A stretch of 64,000 nucleotides of DNA, from positions 62,001 through 126,000 of the forward strand of contig NZ_RBDY01000016.1 in NCBI RefSeq assembly GCF_003626575.1. The letters run 5' to 3'. The translations under genes and the position numbers were made by a program. Under the pieces are notes generated by a model. It was not told the DNA's origin. It saw nothing but the letters and a program-made list of their open reading frames with translations, and made no database searches. Position 1 is the first letter of the stretch. The number at the start of each line of letters is the position of its first letter. The stretch comes from Streptomyces radicis. GTDB taxonomy: Bacteria > Actinomycetota > Actinomycetes > Streptomycetales > Streptomycetaceae. Positions 1 through 7,726 of this stretch are shown here, piece after piece.

Positions 1-2136
1 AAGATCCGCGCCCTGCGCGACGCGGGCTTCGACATGGACCTGGGCGGGGACGACATCACCTCCGTCCAGTACCAGAACGCCAACAACTCCGTGCGGGTCA
101 CCGACGCGTTCATGCGCGCCGTCGAGGCCGGTGAGAAGTTCGGGCTGCGGGCGCGGACGACCGGCGAGATCATCGAGGAGGTCGACGCCGCCGCGCTGTT
201 CCGCAAGATGGCCGAGGCCGCGCACGCCTGCGCCGACCCGGGCATCCAGTACGACGACGTCATCAACCACTGGCACACCTCGCCCGAGTCGGGCCGCATC
301 AGCGCCTCGAACCCTTGCAGCGAGTACATGCACCTGGACAACTCCTCGTGCAACCTCGCCTCGCTGAACCTGATGAAGTTCCTCAGCGACGACGACCGCG
401 GGAACCAGTCGTTCGACGCCGAGCGCTTCGCCCGGGTCGTCGAGCTGGTCATCACGGCGATGGACATCTCCATCTCCTTCGCCGACTTCCCGACCGAGAA
501 GATCGGCGAGACCACGCGGGCCTTCCGCCAGCTCGGCATCGGCTACGCCAACCTCGGTGCGCTCCTCATGGCCACCGGGCACGCCTACGACTCGGACGGC
601 GGCCGGGCGCTGGCCGGGGCGATCACATCGCTGATGACCGGCACGTCCTACCGGCGCTCCGCCGAGCTCGCCGCCGTCGTCGGCGCGTACGACGGGTACG
701 CGCGCAACGCCGACGCCCACGGCCGCGTCATGCGCCAGCACGCGGACGCCAACGCCGCGGCCAAGCGGATGGACGACCTGGACACCCCGGTCTGGGCGGC
801 GGCCACCGAGGCATGGCAGGACGTCATCCGCCTCGGCAAGAAGAACGGTTTCCGCAATGCCCAGGCCTCCGTTCTCGCCCCGACCGGGACCATCGGCCTG
901 ATGATGGACTGCGACACCACGGGGATCGAGCCCGACCTGGCGCTGGTGAAGTTCAAGAAGCTGGTCGGCGGCGGCTCGATGCAGATCGTGAACAACACCG
1001 TGCCCAAGGCGCTCAAGCGGCTCGGGTACCAGCCCGAGCAGGTCGAGGCGATCGTGGCGCACATCGCCGAGCACGGGAACGTCGTGGACGCCCCCGGCCT
1101 GAAGCGGCAGCACTACGAGGTCTTCGACTGCGCCATGGGCGATCGGTCCATCGCGCCGATGGGCCACGTCCGGATGATGGCCGCGGCGCAGCCGTTCCTG
1201 AGCGGCGCGATCTCCAAGACCGTCAACATGCCGAGCACCTCGACCGTCGACGACGTCGCCGAGATCTACCTCCAGGGCTGGAAGCTCGGCGTCAAGGCGC
1301 TCGCGGTCTACGTCGAGAACAGCAAGGTGGGTCAGCCGCTCTCCGCCAAGAAGCAGGACAAGGCGGGCAAGGGCACCGCGGCCAAGGGCACGGCTGGCGA
1401 GGGCGCCGCTGCCGCGGAGCCTGAGCGCGTCGTGGAGTACCGGCCGGTGCGCAAGCGGCTGCCCAAGGGCCGCCCCGGCATCACCACGTCGTTCACCGTC
1501 GGGGGCGCCGAGGGCTACATGACGGCCAACTCCTACCCCGACGACGGCCTCGGCGAGGTCTTCCTGAAGATGTCCAAGCAGGGCTCGACGCTGGCGGGCA
1601 TGATGGACGCCTTCTCCATCGCCGTGTCGGTGGGCCTCCAGTACGGCGTGCCACTGGAGACCTATGTCTCGAAGTTCACCAACATGCGCTTCGAGCCCGC
1701 GGGCATGACGGACGACCAGGACGTGCGGATGGCGCAGTCCATCGTGGACTACATCTTCCGGCGGCTGGCGCTCGACTTCCTGCCGTTCGAGACGCGGTCG
1801 GCGCTGGGGATCCACACGGCGGCCGAGCGGCAGCGTCACCTGGAGACGGGGTCGTACGAGCCCACCGACGAGGAGCTCGACGTCGAGGGGCTCTCCCAGT
1901 CGGCGCCGCGCCAGAGCGCCCCGCCGACCCCGCCGCCCGCCGCGGTCCCCGAGCCGGCGTCCGCCGCGACGGCGACCCCGGCGCCCCGGGAGGCGCACAG
2001 CTCGACGGAGCTGGCCGAGATGCAGCTCGGCCTGAACGCCGACGCCCCGCTGTGCCTGTCCTGCGGCACCAAGATGCGCCGGGCCGGCAGCTGCTACCTC
2101 TGCGAGGGCTGCGGCTCGACGAGCGGGTGCAGCTGA
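1..2136 (+). CDS. nrdJ: Vitamin B12-dependent ribonucleotide reductase (class II), C-terminal ~711 residues, 5' end outside window
   Basis: This enzyme reduces ribonucleotides to deoxyribonucleotides using adenosylcobalamin to generate the thiyl radical. The reading frame is open from base 1, so the N-terminus (ATP cone and first redox cysteine) lies upstream. The finger-loop motif NPCSE is visible at 310-324, with the thiyl cysteine codon at 316. A second cysteine follows exactly 11 residues later (349), the spacing known for class II enzymes. A PTGTIGLMMD segment lies in the barrel. The C-terminus has a low-complexity Pro/Ala linker and a CLSCGTKM...CYLCEGCGSTSGC tail, the zinc/dithiol arm that re-reduces the active site. 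In streptomycetes nrdJ usually follows nrdR under a cobalamin riboswitch, which would be outside this window. A strong hairpin terminator follows. Confidence 0.97.
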   Translation, partial: KIRALRDAGFDMDLGGDDITSVQYQNANNSVRVTDAFMRAVEAGEKFGLRARTTGEIIEEVDAAALFRKMAEAAHACADPGIQYDDVINHWHTSPESGRISASNPCSEYMHLDNSSCNLASLNLMKFLSDDDRGNQSFDAERFARVVELVITAMDISISFADFPTEKIGETTRAFRQLGIGYANLGALLMATGHAYDSDGGRALAGAITSLMTGTSYRRSAELAAVVGAYDGYARNADAHGRVMRQHADANAAAKRMDDLDTPVWAAATEAWQDVIRLGKKNGFRNAQASVLAPTGTIGLMMDCDTTGIEPDLALVKFKKLVGGGSMQIVNNTVPKALKRLGYQPEQVEAIVAHIAEHGNVVDAPGLKRQHYEVFDCAMGDRSIAPMGHVRMMAAAQPFLSGAISKTVNMPSTSTVDDVAEIYLQGWKLGVKALAVYVENSKVGQPLSAKKQDKAGKGTAAKGTAGEGAAAAEPERVVEYRPVRKRLPKGRPGITTSFTVGGAEGYMTANSYPDDGLGEVFLKMSKQGSTLAGMMDAFSIAVSVGLQYGVPLETYVSKFTNMRFEPAGMTDDQDVRMAQSIVDYIFRRLALDFLPFETRSALGIHTAAERQRHLETGSYEPTDEELDVEGLSQSAPRQSAPPTPPPAAVPEPASAATATPAPREAHSSTELAEMQLGLNADAPLCLSCGTKMRRAGSCYLCEGCGSTSGCS

Positions 2137-2203
2137 GACCCGGCGGGGTCGCGTCCGCCGCGCCAACGGGCGGGAGCGCCTGATCCGTTGGGCCAGCGCC
2201 TGA

Positions 2204-2235
2204 AGGGGGGTGCCGACAGGAGTCGGCACCCCCTT
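2204..2235 (+). terminator. Intrinsic terminator after nrdJ
   Basis: A 12-bp perfect stem (2206-2217 pairing with 2222-2233) encloses an AGGA loop and is followed by TTG. A-T and G-T pairs at the base can extend it. It lies between the nrdJ stop and the stop of the convergent propeller-like gene, so it could serve both strands. Confidence 0.8.
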
Positions 2236-2261
2236 GTCCGCTGTCCGGGCGGGTCAGCGGG

Positions 2262-3074
2262 TCAACGGGTGGAGTACTGGATGAGGTCGTAGCTGTTGGC
2301 CCACCCGTCGTCATCGAGGCGGGTGAAGCCGCCCACCGCCCAGAGGCGGCCGGTGTGGCCTATCGGGGCCAGGTCGGCGATGGCGTAGGCGTGGGTCGGG
2401 GCGCCGGTGACGCGCTCGCCCTCGACGCGGTCCCAGCCGTGACCGTCGTGGTGCCAGTAGAAGGGTGGGGACTCGAAGCCCTCGGGGTCGCCGGTGAGCC
2501 AGAGGCCGCCGCGGCCGTCCCCGGCCAGCGCCGACGGCGTCAACTCATCGAGTGGCGCGTCCACCTGCTCCCAGTCCTCGCCGTCCCAGTGCCACATCGC
2601 GTACTCCGGGCCGTTCTCGCCCCAGGGGACGGCGTCCCCGATCAGCCACAGGCTGTCGTCGGACTCGGCGTAGAGGTGGATCGGGCGCAGACCCGGGGTG
2701 GGCGGCGGCATGTCGCTCCAGGCGCGGCCGTCCCAGTGCTTCACGACCGGCCGGAGCCGCTCCCCGAGGGCCGCGGCGCCGCCGATGGCCCATATGTCGT
2801 GGGAGGAGAGGGCCTGGAGGTCGCGGATGGCGTGGCCGGAGCCCAGATCGGTGGTCTCCCAGCGGCCGTCACGGTAGGAGCTGATCCAGCGGTCGCCCGC
2901 CAGCCAGGCGCCGCCGCGGACCGCGACGATCTCGCCGAGGCTGCCGAACCGGCCGCCGCTCGGCAGCTCGGGGAGCTCCACCCGGCTCCACCGGCGGCCG
3001 TCGAAGTGGGCCGCGAGCTCGTCCTGGCCGTTGCTCCCGTAGGCCCAGACGTCGTGGGGCGAGCGGGCGTTCAC
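2262..3074 (-). CDS. Secreted-type WD/kelch-like repeat protein of unknown function (frame break near its start)
   Basis: The 270-residue product has repeated blocks of the type VWA.G, HWDG..W and LW..GD, which suggests a small beta-propeller; no enzymatic motif is recognised. This frame can only start at GTG 3072-3074, which has no obvious ribosome binding site. The frame stays open a little further upstream and reads PSGLPEVSGWHSVNARSPHDVW, which continues the repeat pattern. A good signal peptide (MSNRPLMRIAAPLLALVVALGPA) starts with ATG at 3165 behind AAAAGGAC, but it lies in another frame and joins this one only if a single base is skipped around 3100-3120. The true gene is probably 2262-3165 with a frameshift or a sequencing indel. 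The signal-peptide frame contains a TTA codon at 3127-3129. It is divergent from the DUF4937 gene. Confidence 0.6.
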   Translation of the reverse strand: MNARSPHDVWAYGSNGQDELAAHFDGRRWSRVELPELPSGGRFGSLGEIVAVRGGAWLAGDRWISSYRDGRWETTDLGSGHAIRDLQALSSHDIWAIGGAAALGERLRPVVKHWDGRAWSDMPPPTPGLRPIHLYAESDDSLWLIGDAVPWGENGPEYAMWHWDGEDWEQVDAPLDELTPSALAGDGRGGLWLTGDPEGFESPPFYWHHDGHGWDRVEGERVTGAPTHAYAIADLAPIGHTGRLWAVGGFTRLDDDGWANSYDLIQYSTR

Positions 3075-3165
3075 CGAGTGCCAGCCGGAGACCTCGGGCA
3101 GGCCCGAGGGCCACGACCAGGGCCAGTAACGGTGCGGCGATCCTCATCAGTGGTCGATTGCTCAT
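3075..3165 (-). other. Displaced signal-peptide coding segment of the propeller gene
   Basis: Read on the minus strand from ATG 3165, the segment encodes a classical N-region, hydrophobic core and Ala-x-Ala-like end. AAAAGGAC lies about 5 bases upstream of the ATG. The frame then runs into arginine-rich sequence typical of a shadow frame, while the adjacent frame carries the repeat protein. I therefore read it as the true 5' end of the 2262-3074 gene, separated by a one-base frame change. Confidence 0.5.
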
Positions 3166-3350
3166 GCCTGTCCTTTTCCTGCGCGCCGTCGAGCGGGAAA
3201 GGGCGCGTTGCCCTGTATGCGCCCCCCTGTTGAGAGGAAGACTCGCCACCCGACGGGCCGGTTGTAACGACTTGGGGAACCCGGTTCGCGCGTTTCGGGC
3301 GTTCCGTGATCTCGTGCTCGGCGCCGGGGAGATGGCCGTACGATGGCGCG

Positions 3351-3959
3351 GTGCTGGTCAAGTGGATGCGCTGTACCGTGCTCGATCGAGCGGGATTCGA
3401 GCGGGGGCAGCGGAAGTGGGCGGGGCTGTCCGGCGAGCCGGGGTTCCGGGCGCAGGGCGGCGGGTGGAGCCGCTCACAGCCCGGCGTCGTTCACTTGTTT
3501 GGATTCTGGGAGAGCAGGTCGTTCTACGACTCCTTCATGGCCCGCTCCCACGACCGCCTCGCCGCCGCGCAAACCGGTACGTATCAGGACATGAGGGTGC
3601 GCCTCTTCCAGTACCGCTTCGACGTCAAGATGGGCTTCGAGCCGCGCTTCACCGAGGCGAACCTTCTGCGCGTCGCCCACCTCCGCGTCCACCGGGACCG
3701 CGCCGAGCACTTCGCCCTCATGCAGGAGAAGGTGTGGAACCCCGCGATGGCAGGCTCGCCCGGCATGCTGCGGGGCGTCGTCGCCGAGGCGGAGCCGGAG
3801 AGTGAGTTCCTCGTGCTGTCGATGTGGGACTCCGCCGCCGAGCGCGCCAAGTACCGCACCGAGCGGGTGGAGCGGCTGGTGCTGCGCTCCCAGATGGGCG
3901 CGGATGTCGCCGCGATCAACGGGGACATCATCGACATGGAGCCGAGCTGGACGGTGTGA
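3351..3959 (+). CDS. YdbC/DUF4937 domain protein (ABM-like fold)
   Basis: The product is 202 residues. It begins MLVKWMRCTVLDR at GTG 3351 and ends DMEPSWTV. It resembles the conserved actinobacterial YdbC-like proteins (DUF4937), which appear to be two fused dimeric alpha/beta-barrel monooxygenase-like halves; the repeats FWESRSFYDSF and MWDSAAERAKY mark the two halves. The frame is open from 3306, but GTG 3351 matches the family start. Substrate and reaction are unknown. It lies just upstream of the phosphatase gene in the same direction. Confidence 0.75.
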   Translation: MLVKWMRCTVLDRAGFERGQRKWAGLSGEPGFRAQGGGWSRSQPGVVHLFGFWESRSFYDSFMARSHDRLAAAQTGTYQDMRVRLFQYRFDVKMGFEPRFTEANLLRVAHLRVHRDRAEHFALMQEKVWNPAMAGSPGMLRGVVAEAEPESEFLVLSMWDSAAERAKYRTERVERLVLRSQMGADVAAINGDIIDMEPSWTV

Positions 3960-4017
3960 GCCGTCCGGCCAGTGGTCCGTCCGGCGGTCCCCGCGCCGTC
4001 GAATTAGGCTGTGGTCC

Positions 4018-4683
4018 ATGGCGCGACCACGGCGAATCGTCCTCCTCCGGCACGGCGAGTCCCAGGGGAACTACGACGACGCCGTCTACGAGCGCATTCC
4101 CGACCACGCCCTGGCCCTGACCGAGAAGGGCAGGAAGCAGGCGCAGACGGCGGGGGAACGGCTGCGGTCCCTCTTCGGGGACGAGCGCGTCTCCGCCTAT
4201 GTCTCCCCCTACCAGCGCACCCACCAGACGTTCCGGGTCCTCGGGCTCGATCCCGCGCGGGTGCGGGTCAGGGAGGAGCCCCGCCTCCGCGAACAGGACT
4301 GGGGCAACTGGCAGGACCGCGACGACGTGCAGCGCCAGAAGCGCGCGCGTGACGCCTATGGCCACTTCTTCTACCGCTTCGCGCAGGGGGAGTCGGGCGC
4401 CGATGTCTACGACCGGGTGGGCGCGTTCCTGGAGAGCCTGTGGCGCAGCTTCGAGGAGCCCGACCACCCGCCCAACGTCCTGCTGGTCACCCACGGTCTG
4501 ACGATGCGGCTGTTCTGCATGCGCTGGCTGCACTGGACCGTCCCGGAGTTCGAGTCGCTGTCCAACCCCGGGAACGGCGAGACCCGCGCCCTCCTGCTGG
4601 GCAACGACGGTCGCTATCACCTGGATCGGCCCTTCGAGCACTGGCACACACCCGAGCGACCCTTCGAAGGGTGGCGCACTTAG
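4018..4683 (+). CDS. Histidine phosphatase family protein (phosphoglycerate-mutase-like)
   Basis: The 221-residue protein begins MARPRRIVLLRHGESQGN. The RHGES motif contains the catalytic phosphohistidine, the second conserved histidine is in VTHGLTMRL, and the acid is in the LREQDWGNW region (histidine phosphatase clade 1). The long insert FFYRFAQGESGADVYDRV is typical of the actinobacterial family. The substrate cannot be read from sequence; small phosphorylated metabolites or phosphoproteins are possible. The rnhB start lies 13 bases after its stop, so the two are probably cotranscribed. Confidence 0.85.
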   Translation: MARPRRIVLLRHGESQGNYDDAVYERIPDHALALTEKGRKQAQTAGERLRSLFGDERVSAYVSPYQRTHQTFRVLGLDPARVRVREEPRLREQDWGNWQDRDDVQRQKRARDAYGHFFYRFAQGESGADVYDRVGAFLESLWRSFEEPDHPPNVLLVTHGLTMRLFCMRWLHWTVPEFESLSNPGNGETRALLLGNDGRYHLDRPFEHWHTPERPFEGWRT

Positions 4684-4696
4684 GGTGGACCCTGTC

Positions 4697-5401
4697 ATGC
4701 CGTACGAACCTCCTACTCATCGCGTGGAACGGTCCATTCGCGCCCTCACCGGTGCGCGCGTCGTCGCCGGGATCGACGAGGTCGGGCGCGGCGCCTGGGC
4801 CGGGCCGGTCACCGTCTGCGCCGCCGTCACCGGGCTGCGCCGCCCGCCCGAGGGCCTGACCGACTCCAAGCTGCTGACCCCGCTGCGCCGCACCGCTCTC
4901 GCGGAGGTGCTCACCGGCTGGGTCACCTCCTATGCCCTGGGCCACGCCTCCCCCGAGGAGATCGACACCCTCGGGATGACCGCCGCCCTGCGCCTCGCGG
5001 CGTCCCGGGCCCTGGAGGGGCTTCCCGATCGGCCGGACGCCGTGATCCTGGACGGGAAGCACGACTATCTGGGGCCGCCCTGGCAGGTGCGGACCGTCAT
5101 CAAGGGCGACCAGTCCTGTGTCGCGGTGGCCGCCGCCTCGGTCATCGCGAAGGTGCGCCGCGACGCCATGCTCGCCGAACTCGCCCCCGAGCACCCGCCG
5201 TTCGGCTTCGAGACCAACGCCGGGTATCCCTCGCCGGTGCACAAGACCGCGCTGGAGGAGCATGGTCCCACCCCGCACCACCGCCGCTCGTGGGCGTTCC
5301 TGGACGCACTGCCCCGCTGGCGTCATCTCAAGCTCCCCTCGCATCGTGATGCCCTGGCCGCCGAGGATCTGGAGGAGGCGGGCCAGCTCGGTATGTTCTG
5401 A
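4697..5401 (+). CDS. rnhB: Ribonuclease HII
   Basis: It removes ribonucleotides misincorporated into DNA and cuts RNA-DNA hybrids. The product is 234 residues. The start at ATG 4697 (MPYEPPTH) matches actinobacterial homologs; an in-frame GTG at 4685 is the alternative. The metal-binding pair D27-E28 is in GIDEVGRGAWAGP, followed by LTDSKLL, VILDGKHDYLG with the third acid, and the DQSCVAVAAASVIAKVRRD block with the fourth. Its stop codon directly abuts the stop of the convergent recQ gene (5399-5401 against 5402-5404), leaving no room for a separate terminator. Confidence 0.95.
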   Translation: MPYEPPTHRVERSIRALTGARVVAGIDEVGRGAWAGPVTVCAAVTGLRRPPEGLTDSKLLTPLRRTALAEVLTGWVTSYALGHASPEEIDTLGMTAALRLAASRALEGLPDRPDAVILDGKHDYLGPPWQVRTVIKGDQSCVAVAAASVIAKVRRDAMLAELAPEHPPFGFETNAGYPSPVHKTALEEHGPTPHHRRSWAFLDALPRWRHLKLPSHRDALAAEDLEEAGQLGMF

Positions 5402-7594
5402 TCAGCCCTGGAGGGCGAGCACCAACGGCAGCACCTCCCCACCACCGGCGGCCCTGAGCAGCCGCGCCGCCATCGCCAGCGTCCAACCGGTCTCGGCGAA
5501 GTCGTCCACCAGCAGCACGGGCCCACCGGCCGTCCTCACCGCCTCGGCCACCTCGGGCGCCAGCCGCAACGAACCGTCCAGCGCCTGAACGCGCCGCGCG
5601 CTGTTGCTCCGGGTCAGTGGCTCGGCCCCGGTGTCCACCGTGCCGAGCACCGGCATCCTGCCGATCTCGGCGATCCGCTCCCCGAGCGAGCGCACCAGCC
5701 GAGGGCGGGAACGCGACCCCACGGTGACCACGCCGACCGGTCGCCGCAGCGCGTCCGCCGCGCCGGATGCCCAGCCGCCCGGTCCCTTGGCCCAGTCGGC
5801 GAGCACGGTGACCACGGCGTTCGCCACATCGTCCGGCACCGGTCCGTCCCCGGCGGCCGGGGCGAGGAGGGGACGCAGTCTGTTCCCCCAGCCGATGTCC
5901 GACAGCCGCCCCAACGCCCGGCCCACCGCGGCCTGTTCGCCGGGATCGATCCTCCCCTTGAGGCCGACCCCCACCCCCGGCAGCCCCGTGGGCCACATGC
6001 GGCGCGGCTCCAGCGTCACCCCGGGCCGGGCCAGCTCTCCCCGGGCGGCGGTCACGGCGTCGGGCGCGACCTCGGGCGAGGGAGAAGTCTCTGTGCAGGT
6101 GTCGCAGCGCCCACAGGGAGCCGCCTCCTCGTCGTCCAGCTGCCTCCGCAGGAACTCCATCCGGCAGCCTGTGGTGGTGGCGTACTCGCGCATGGCCTGC
6201 TGCTCCGCCTCGCGCTGGTGGGCCACCCGCGCGTAGCGGTCCGCGTCGTACTCCCATGGGGCGCCGGTCGCGGTCCAGCCACCCCGCTCGCGCCGCACGG
6301 CTCCGTCGACGTCCAGGACCTTGAGCATCATCTCCAGCCGCCCGCGCCGCAGGTCGACCTGGGGCTCAAGGGCGGGCAGCGACAGGGGCCGCCCGGCCGC
6401 GGCGAGCACCTCGAGGGTGTGGCGCACCTGCTCCTGCGGTGGGAACGCGAGCGATGCGAAGTACCGCCAGATCGCCTCGTCTTCGGGGCCCGGAAGCAGC
6501 AGCACCTCGGCGTGGTCCACCCCGCGTCCGGCGCGGCCGACCTGCTGGTAGTAGGCGATGGGCGAGGACGGCGAGCCGACGTGCACGACGAAGCCGAGGT
6601 CGGGCTTGTCGAAGCCCATGCCGAGCGCCGATGTGGCGACCAGGGCCTTGACGCGATTGCCCAGGAGGGCGTTCTCGGCGGCCAGCCGATCGGCGTTCTC
6701 CATGCGGCCTGTGTAGGGCGTCACCGTGTGGCCACGCGAGGAGAGATAGGCGGACACCTCCTCGGCGGCGGCGACCGTGAGCGTGTAGATGATGCCGGAG
6801 CCCGGCAGCCGGTGGAGATGCCCGTCGAGCCAGGCCAGCCGGTGGGCCGCGTCCGGCAGCCGCAGCACCGAGAGCCGCAGGCTCTCGCGGTCGAGCGGCC
6901 CTCGCAGCACCAGCGCCCGCGCCGCGTCGTCGCCGGTACCCAACTGCTCGGCCACGTCGGCGGACACCCTGGCGTTGGCCGTGGCCGTCGTGGCCAGCAC
7001 CGGCACCTCGCCCGGCAGCCCGGCGAGCAGGGTGCGCAGCCGACGGTAGTCGGGGCGGAAGTCGTGTCCCCAGTCGGAGATGCAGTGCGCCTCGTCGACC
7101 ACGAGCAGGCCGGTGGTCTCGGCGAGGCGGGGCAGCACCTGGTCGCGGAAGTCCGGATTGTTCAGCCGCTCGGGGCTGACGAGCAGGACGTCCACGTCGC
7201 CCGTCGCCACCTCGGACTGGATGGCCTCCCACTCCTCGGGGTTGGCCGAGGTGATCGAGCGGGCGTGGATCCCGGCCCTGGCGGCGGCCTCGATCTGATT
7301 CCGCATGAGGGCGAGCAGCGGCGAGACGATCACCGTCGGGCCGCTGCCGCGCTCGCGGAGCAGCGCGGTGGCCACGAAGTACACCGCGGACTTGCCCCAA
7401 CCGGTGCGCTGCACCACCAGCGTCCGCCTCCGCTCGGCGACGAGCGCGTGGATCGCCCGCCACTGGTCCTCGCGGAGCCTGGCGTCGCCGTCGGCGCCGC
7501 CCACGAGGCGGGCGAGCACGGCGTCGGCCGCGGCGCGCAGATCGGGGTCCTGTGGAGCGGGAGGCGAGGGGTGACTCGCGGTTCGCTGCTGCAT
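5402..7594 (-). CDS. recQ: RecQ-type ATP-dependent DNA helicase fused to a phosphoribosyltransferase-like domain
   Basis: This 730-residue helicase would unwind branched DNA in recombination and repair. Walker A (RTGWGKSAVYF) is near residue 62 and the DEAHCISDWGHDFRPDYRRL box near 167. Helicase motif VI is VGRAGRGVDHAE, and a zinc-binding cysteine set follows at about 450-480 (CRMEF...CGRCDTC). The last ~150 residues are not RecQ-like and end in VLLVDDFAETGWTLAMAA, the PRPP-loop signature of type I phosphoribosyltransferases. Such fusions recur in actinobacteria, but the role of the added domain is unknown. I prefer ATG 7594; TTG 7606 is an alternative. Two DnaA-box nonamers lie in its promoter region. 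Confidence 0.88.
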   Translation of the reverse strand: MQQRTASHPSPPAPQDPDLRAAADAVLARLVGGADGDARLREDQWRAIHALVAERRRTLVVQRTGWGKSAVYFVATALLRERGSGPTVIVSPLLALMRNQIEAAARAGIHARSITSANPEEWEAIQSEVATGDVDVLLVSPERLNNPDFRDQVLPRLAETTGLLVVDEAHCISDWGHDFRPDYRRLRTLLAGLPGEVPVLATTATANARVSADVAEQLGTGDDAARALVLRGPLDRESLRLSVLRLPDAAHRLAWLDGHLHRLPGSGIIYTLTVAAAEEVSAYLSSRGHTVTPYTGRMENADRLAAENALLGNRVKALVATSALGMGFDKPDLGFVVHVGSPSSPIAYYQQVGRAGRGVDHAEVLLLPGPEDEAIWRYFASLAFPPQEQVRHTLEVLAAAGRPLSLPALEPQVDLRRGRLEMMLKVLDVDGAVRRERGGWTATGAPWEYDADRYARVAHQREAEQQAMREYATTTGCRMEFLRRQLDDEEAAPCGRCDTCTETSPSPEVAPDAVTAARGELARPGVTLEPRRMWPTGLPGVGVGLKGRIDPGEQAAVGRALGRLSDIGWGNRLRPLLAPAAGDGPVPDDVANAVVTVLADWAKGPGGWASGAADALRRPVGVVTVGSRSRPRLVRSLGERIAEIGRMPVLGTVDTGAEPLTRSNSARRVQALDGSLRLAPEVAEAVRTAGGPVLLVDDFAETGWTLAMAARLLRAAGGGEVLPLVLALQG

Positions 7595-7637
7595 GCCCCC
7601 ATGCAAGCCGATCGGACCGACAGGCCGCCAATCCCCC

Positions 7638-7646
7638 TGTGGATAA
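7638..7646 (-). promoter_or_regulatory. DnaA box (perfect TTATCCACA on minus strand), copy 1
   Basis: The plus strand reads TGTGGATAA, the complement of the E. coli-type DnaA consensus. It sits within a 12-base direct repeat (CCTGTGGATAAC) shared with the second copy 40 bp away. The site is 44 bp upstream of the recQ start. Confidence 0.55.
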
Positions 7647-7677
7647 CCCGACCATTCTTATGACCTTCAACGCCGCC

Positions 7678-7686
7678 TGTGGATAA
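7678..7686 (-). promoter_or_regulatory. DnaA box (perfect TTATCCACA on minus strand), copy 2
   Basis: Same nonamer and orientation as the first copy, spaced 40 bp start to start. It lies 40 bp upstream of the DUF4192 start, so DnaA bound here could affect both divergent genes. Confidence 0.55.
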
Positions 7687-7726
7687 CGGCCGACACGAAA
7701 CCGGCGATCCAGTCCATCCTCCTCTC

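Noticed and set aside
2355..3233. A 292-codon plus-strand frame opposite the propeller-like gene
   Set aside because: The minus-strand protein shows regular aromatic repeats, whereas this frame gives valine/alanine/glycine-rich sequence with no family resemblance.
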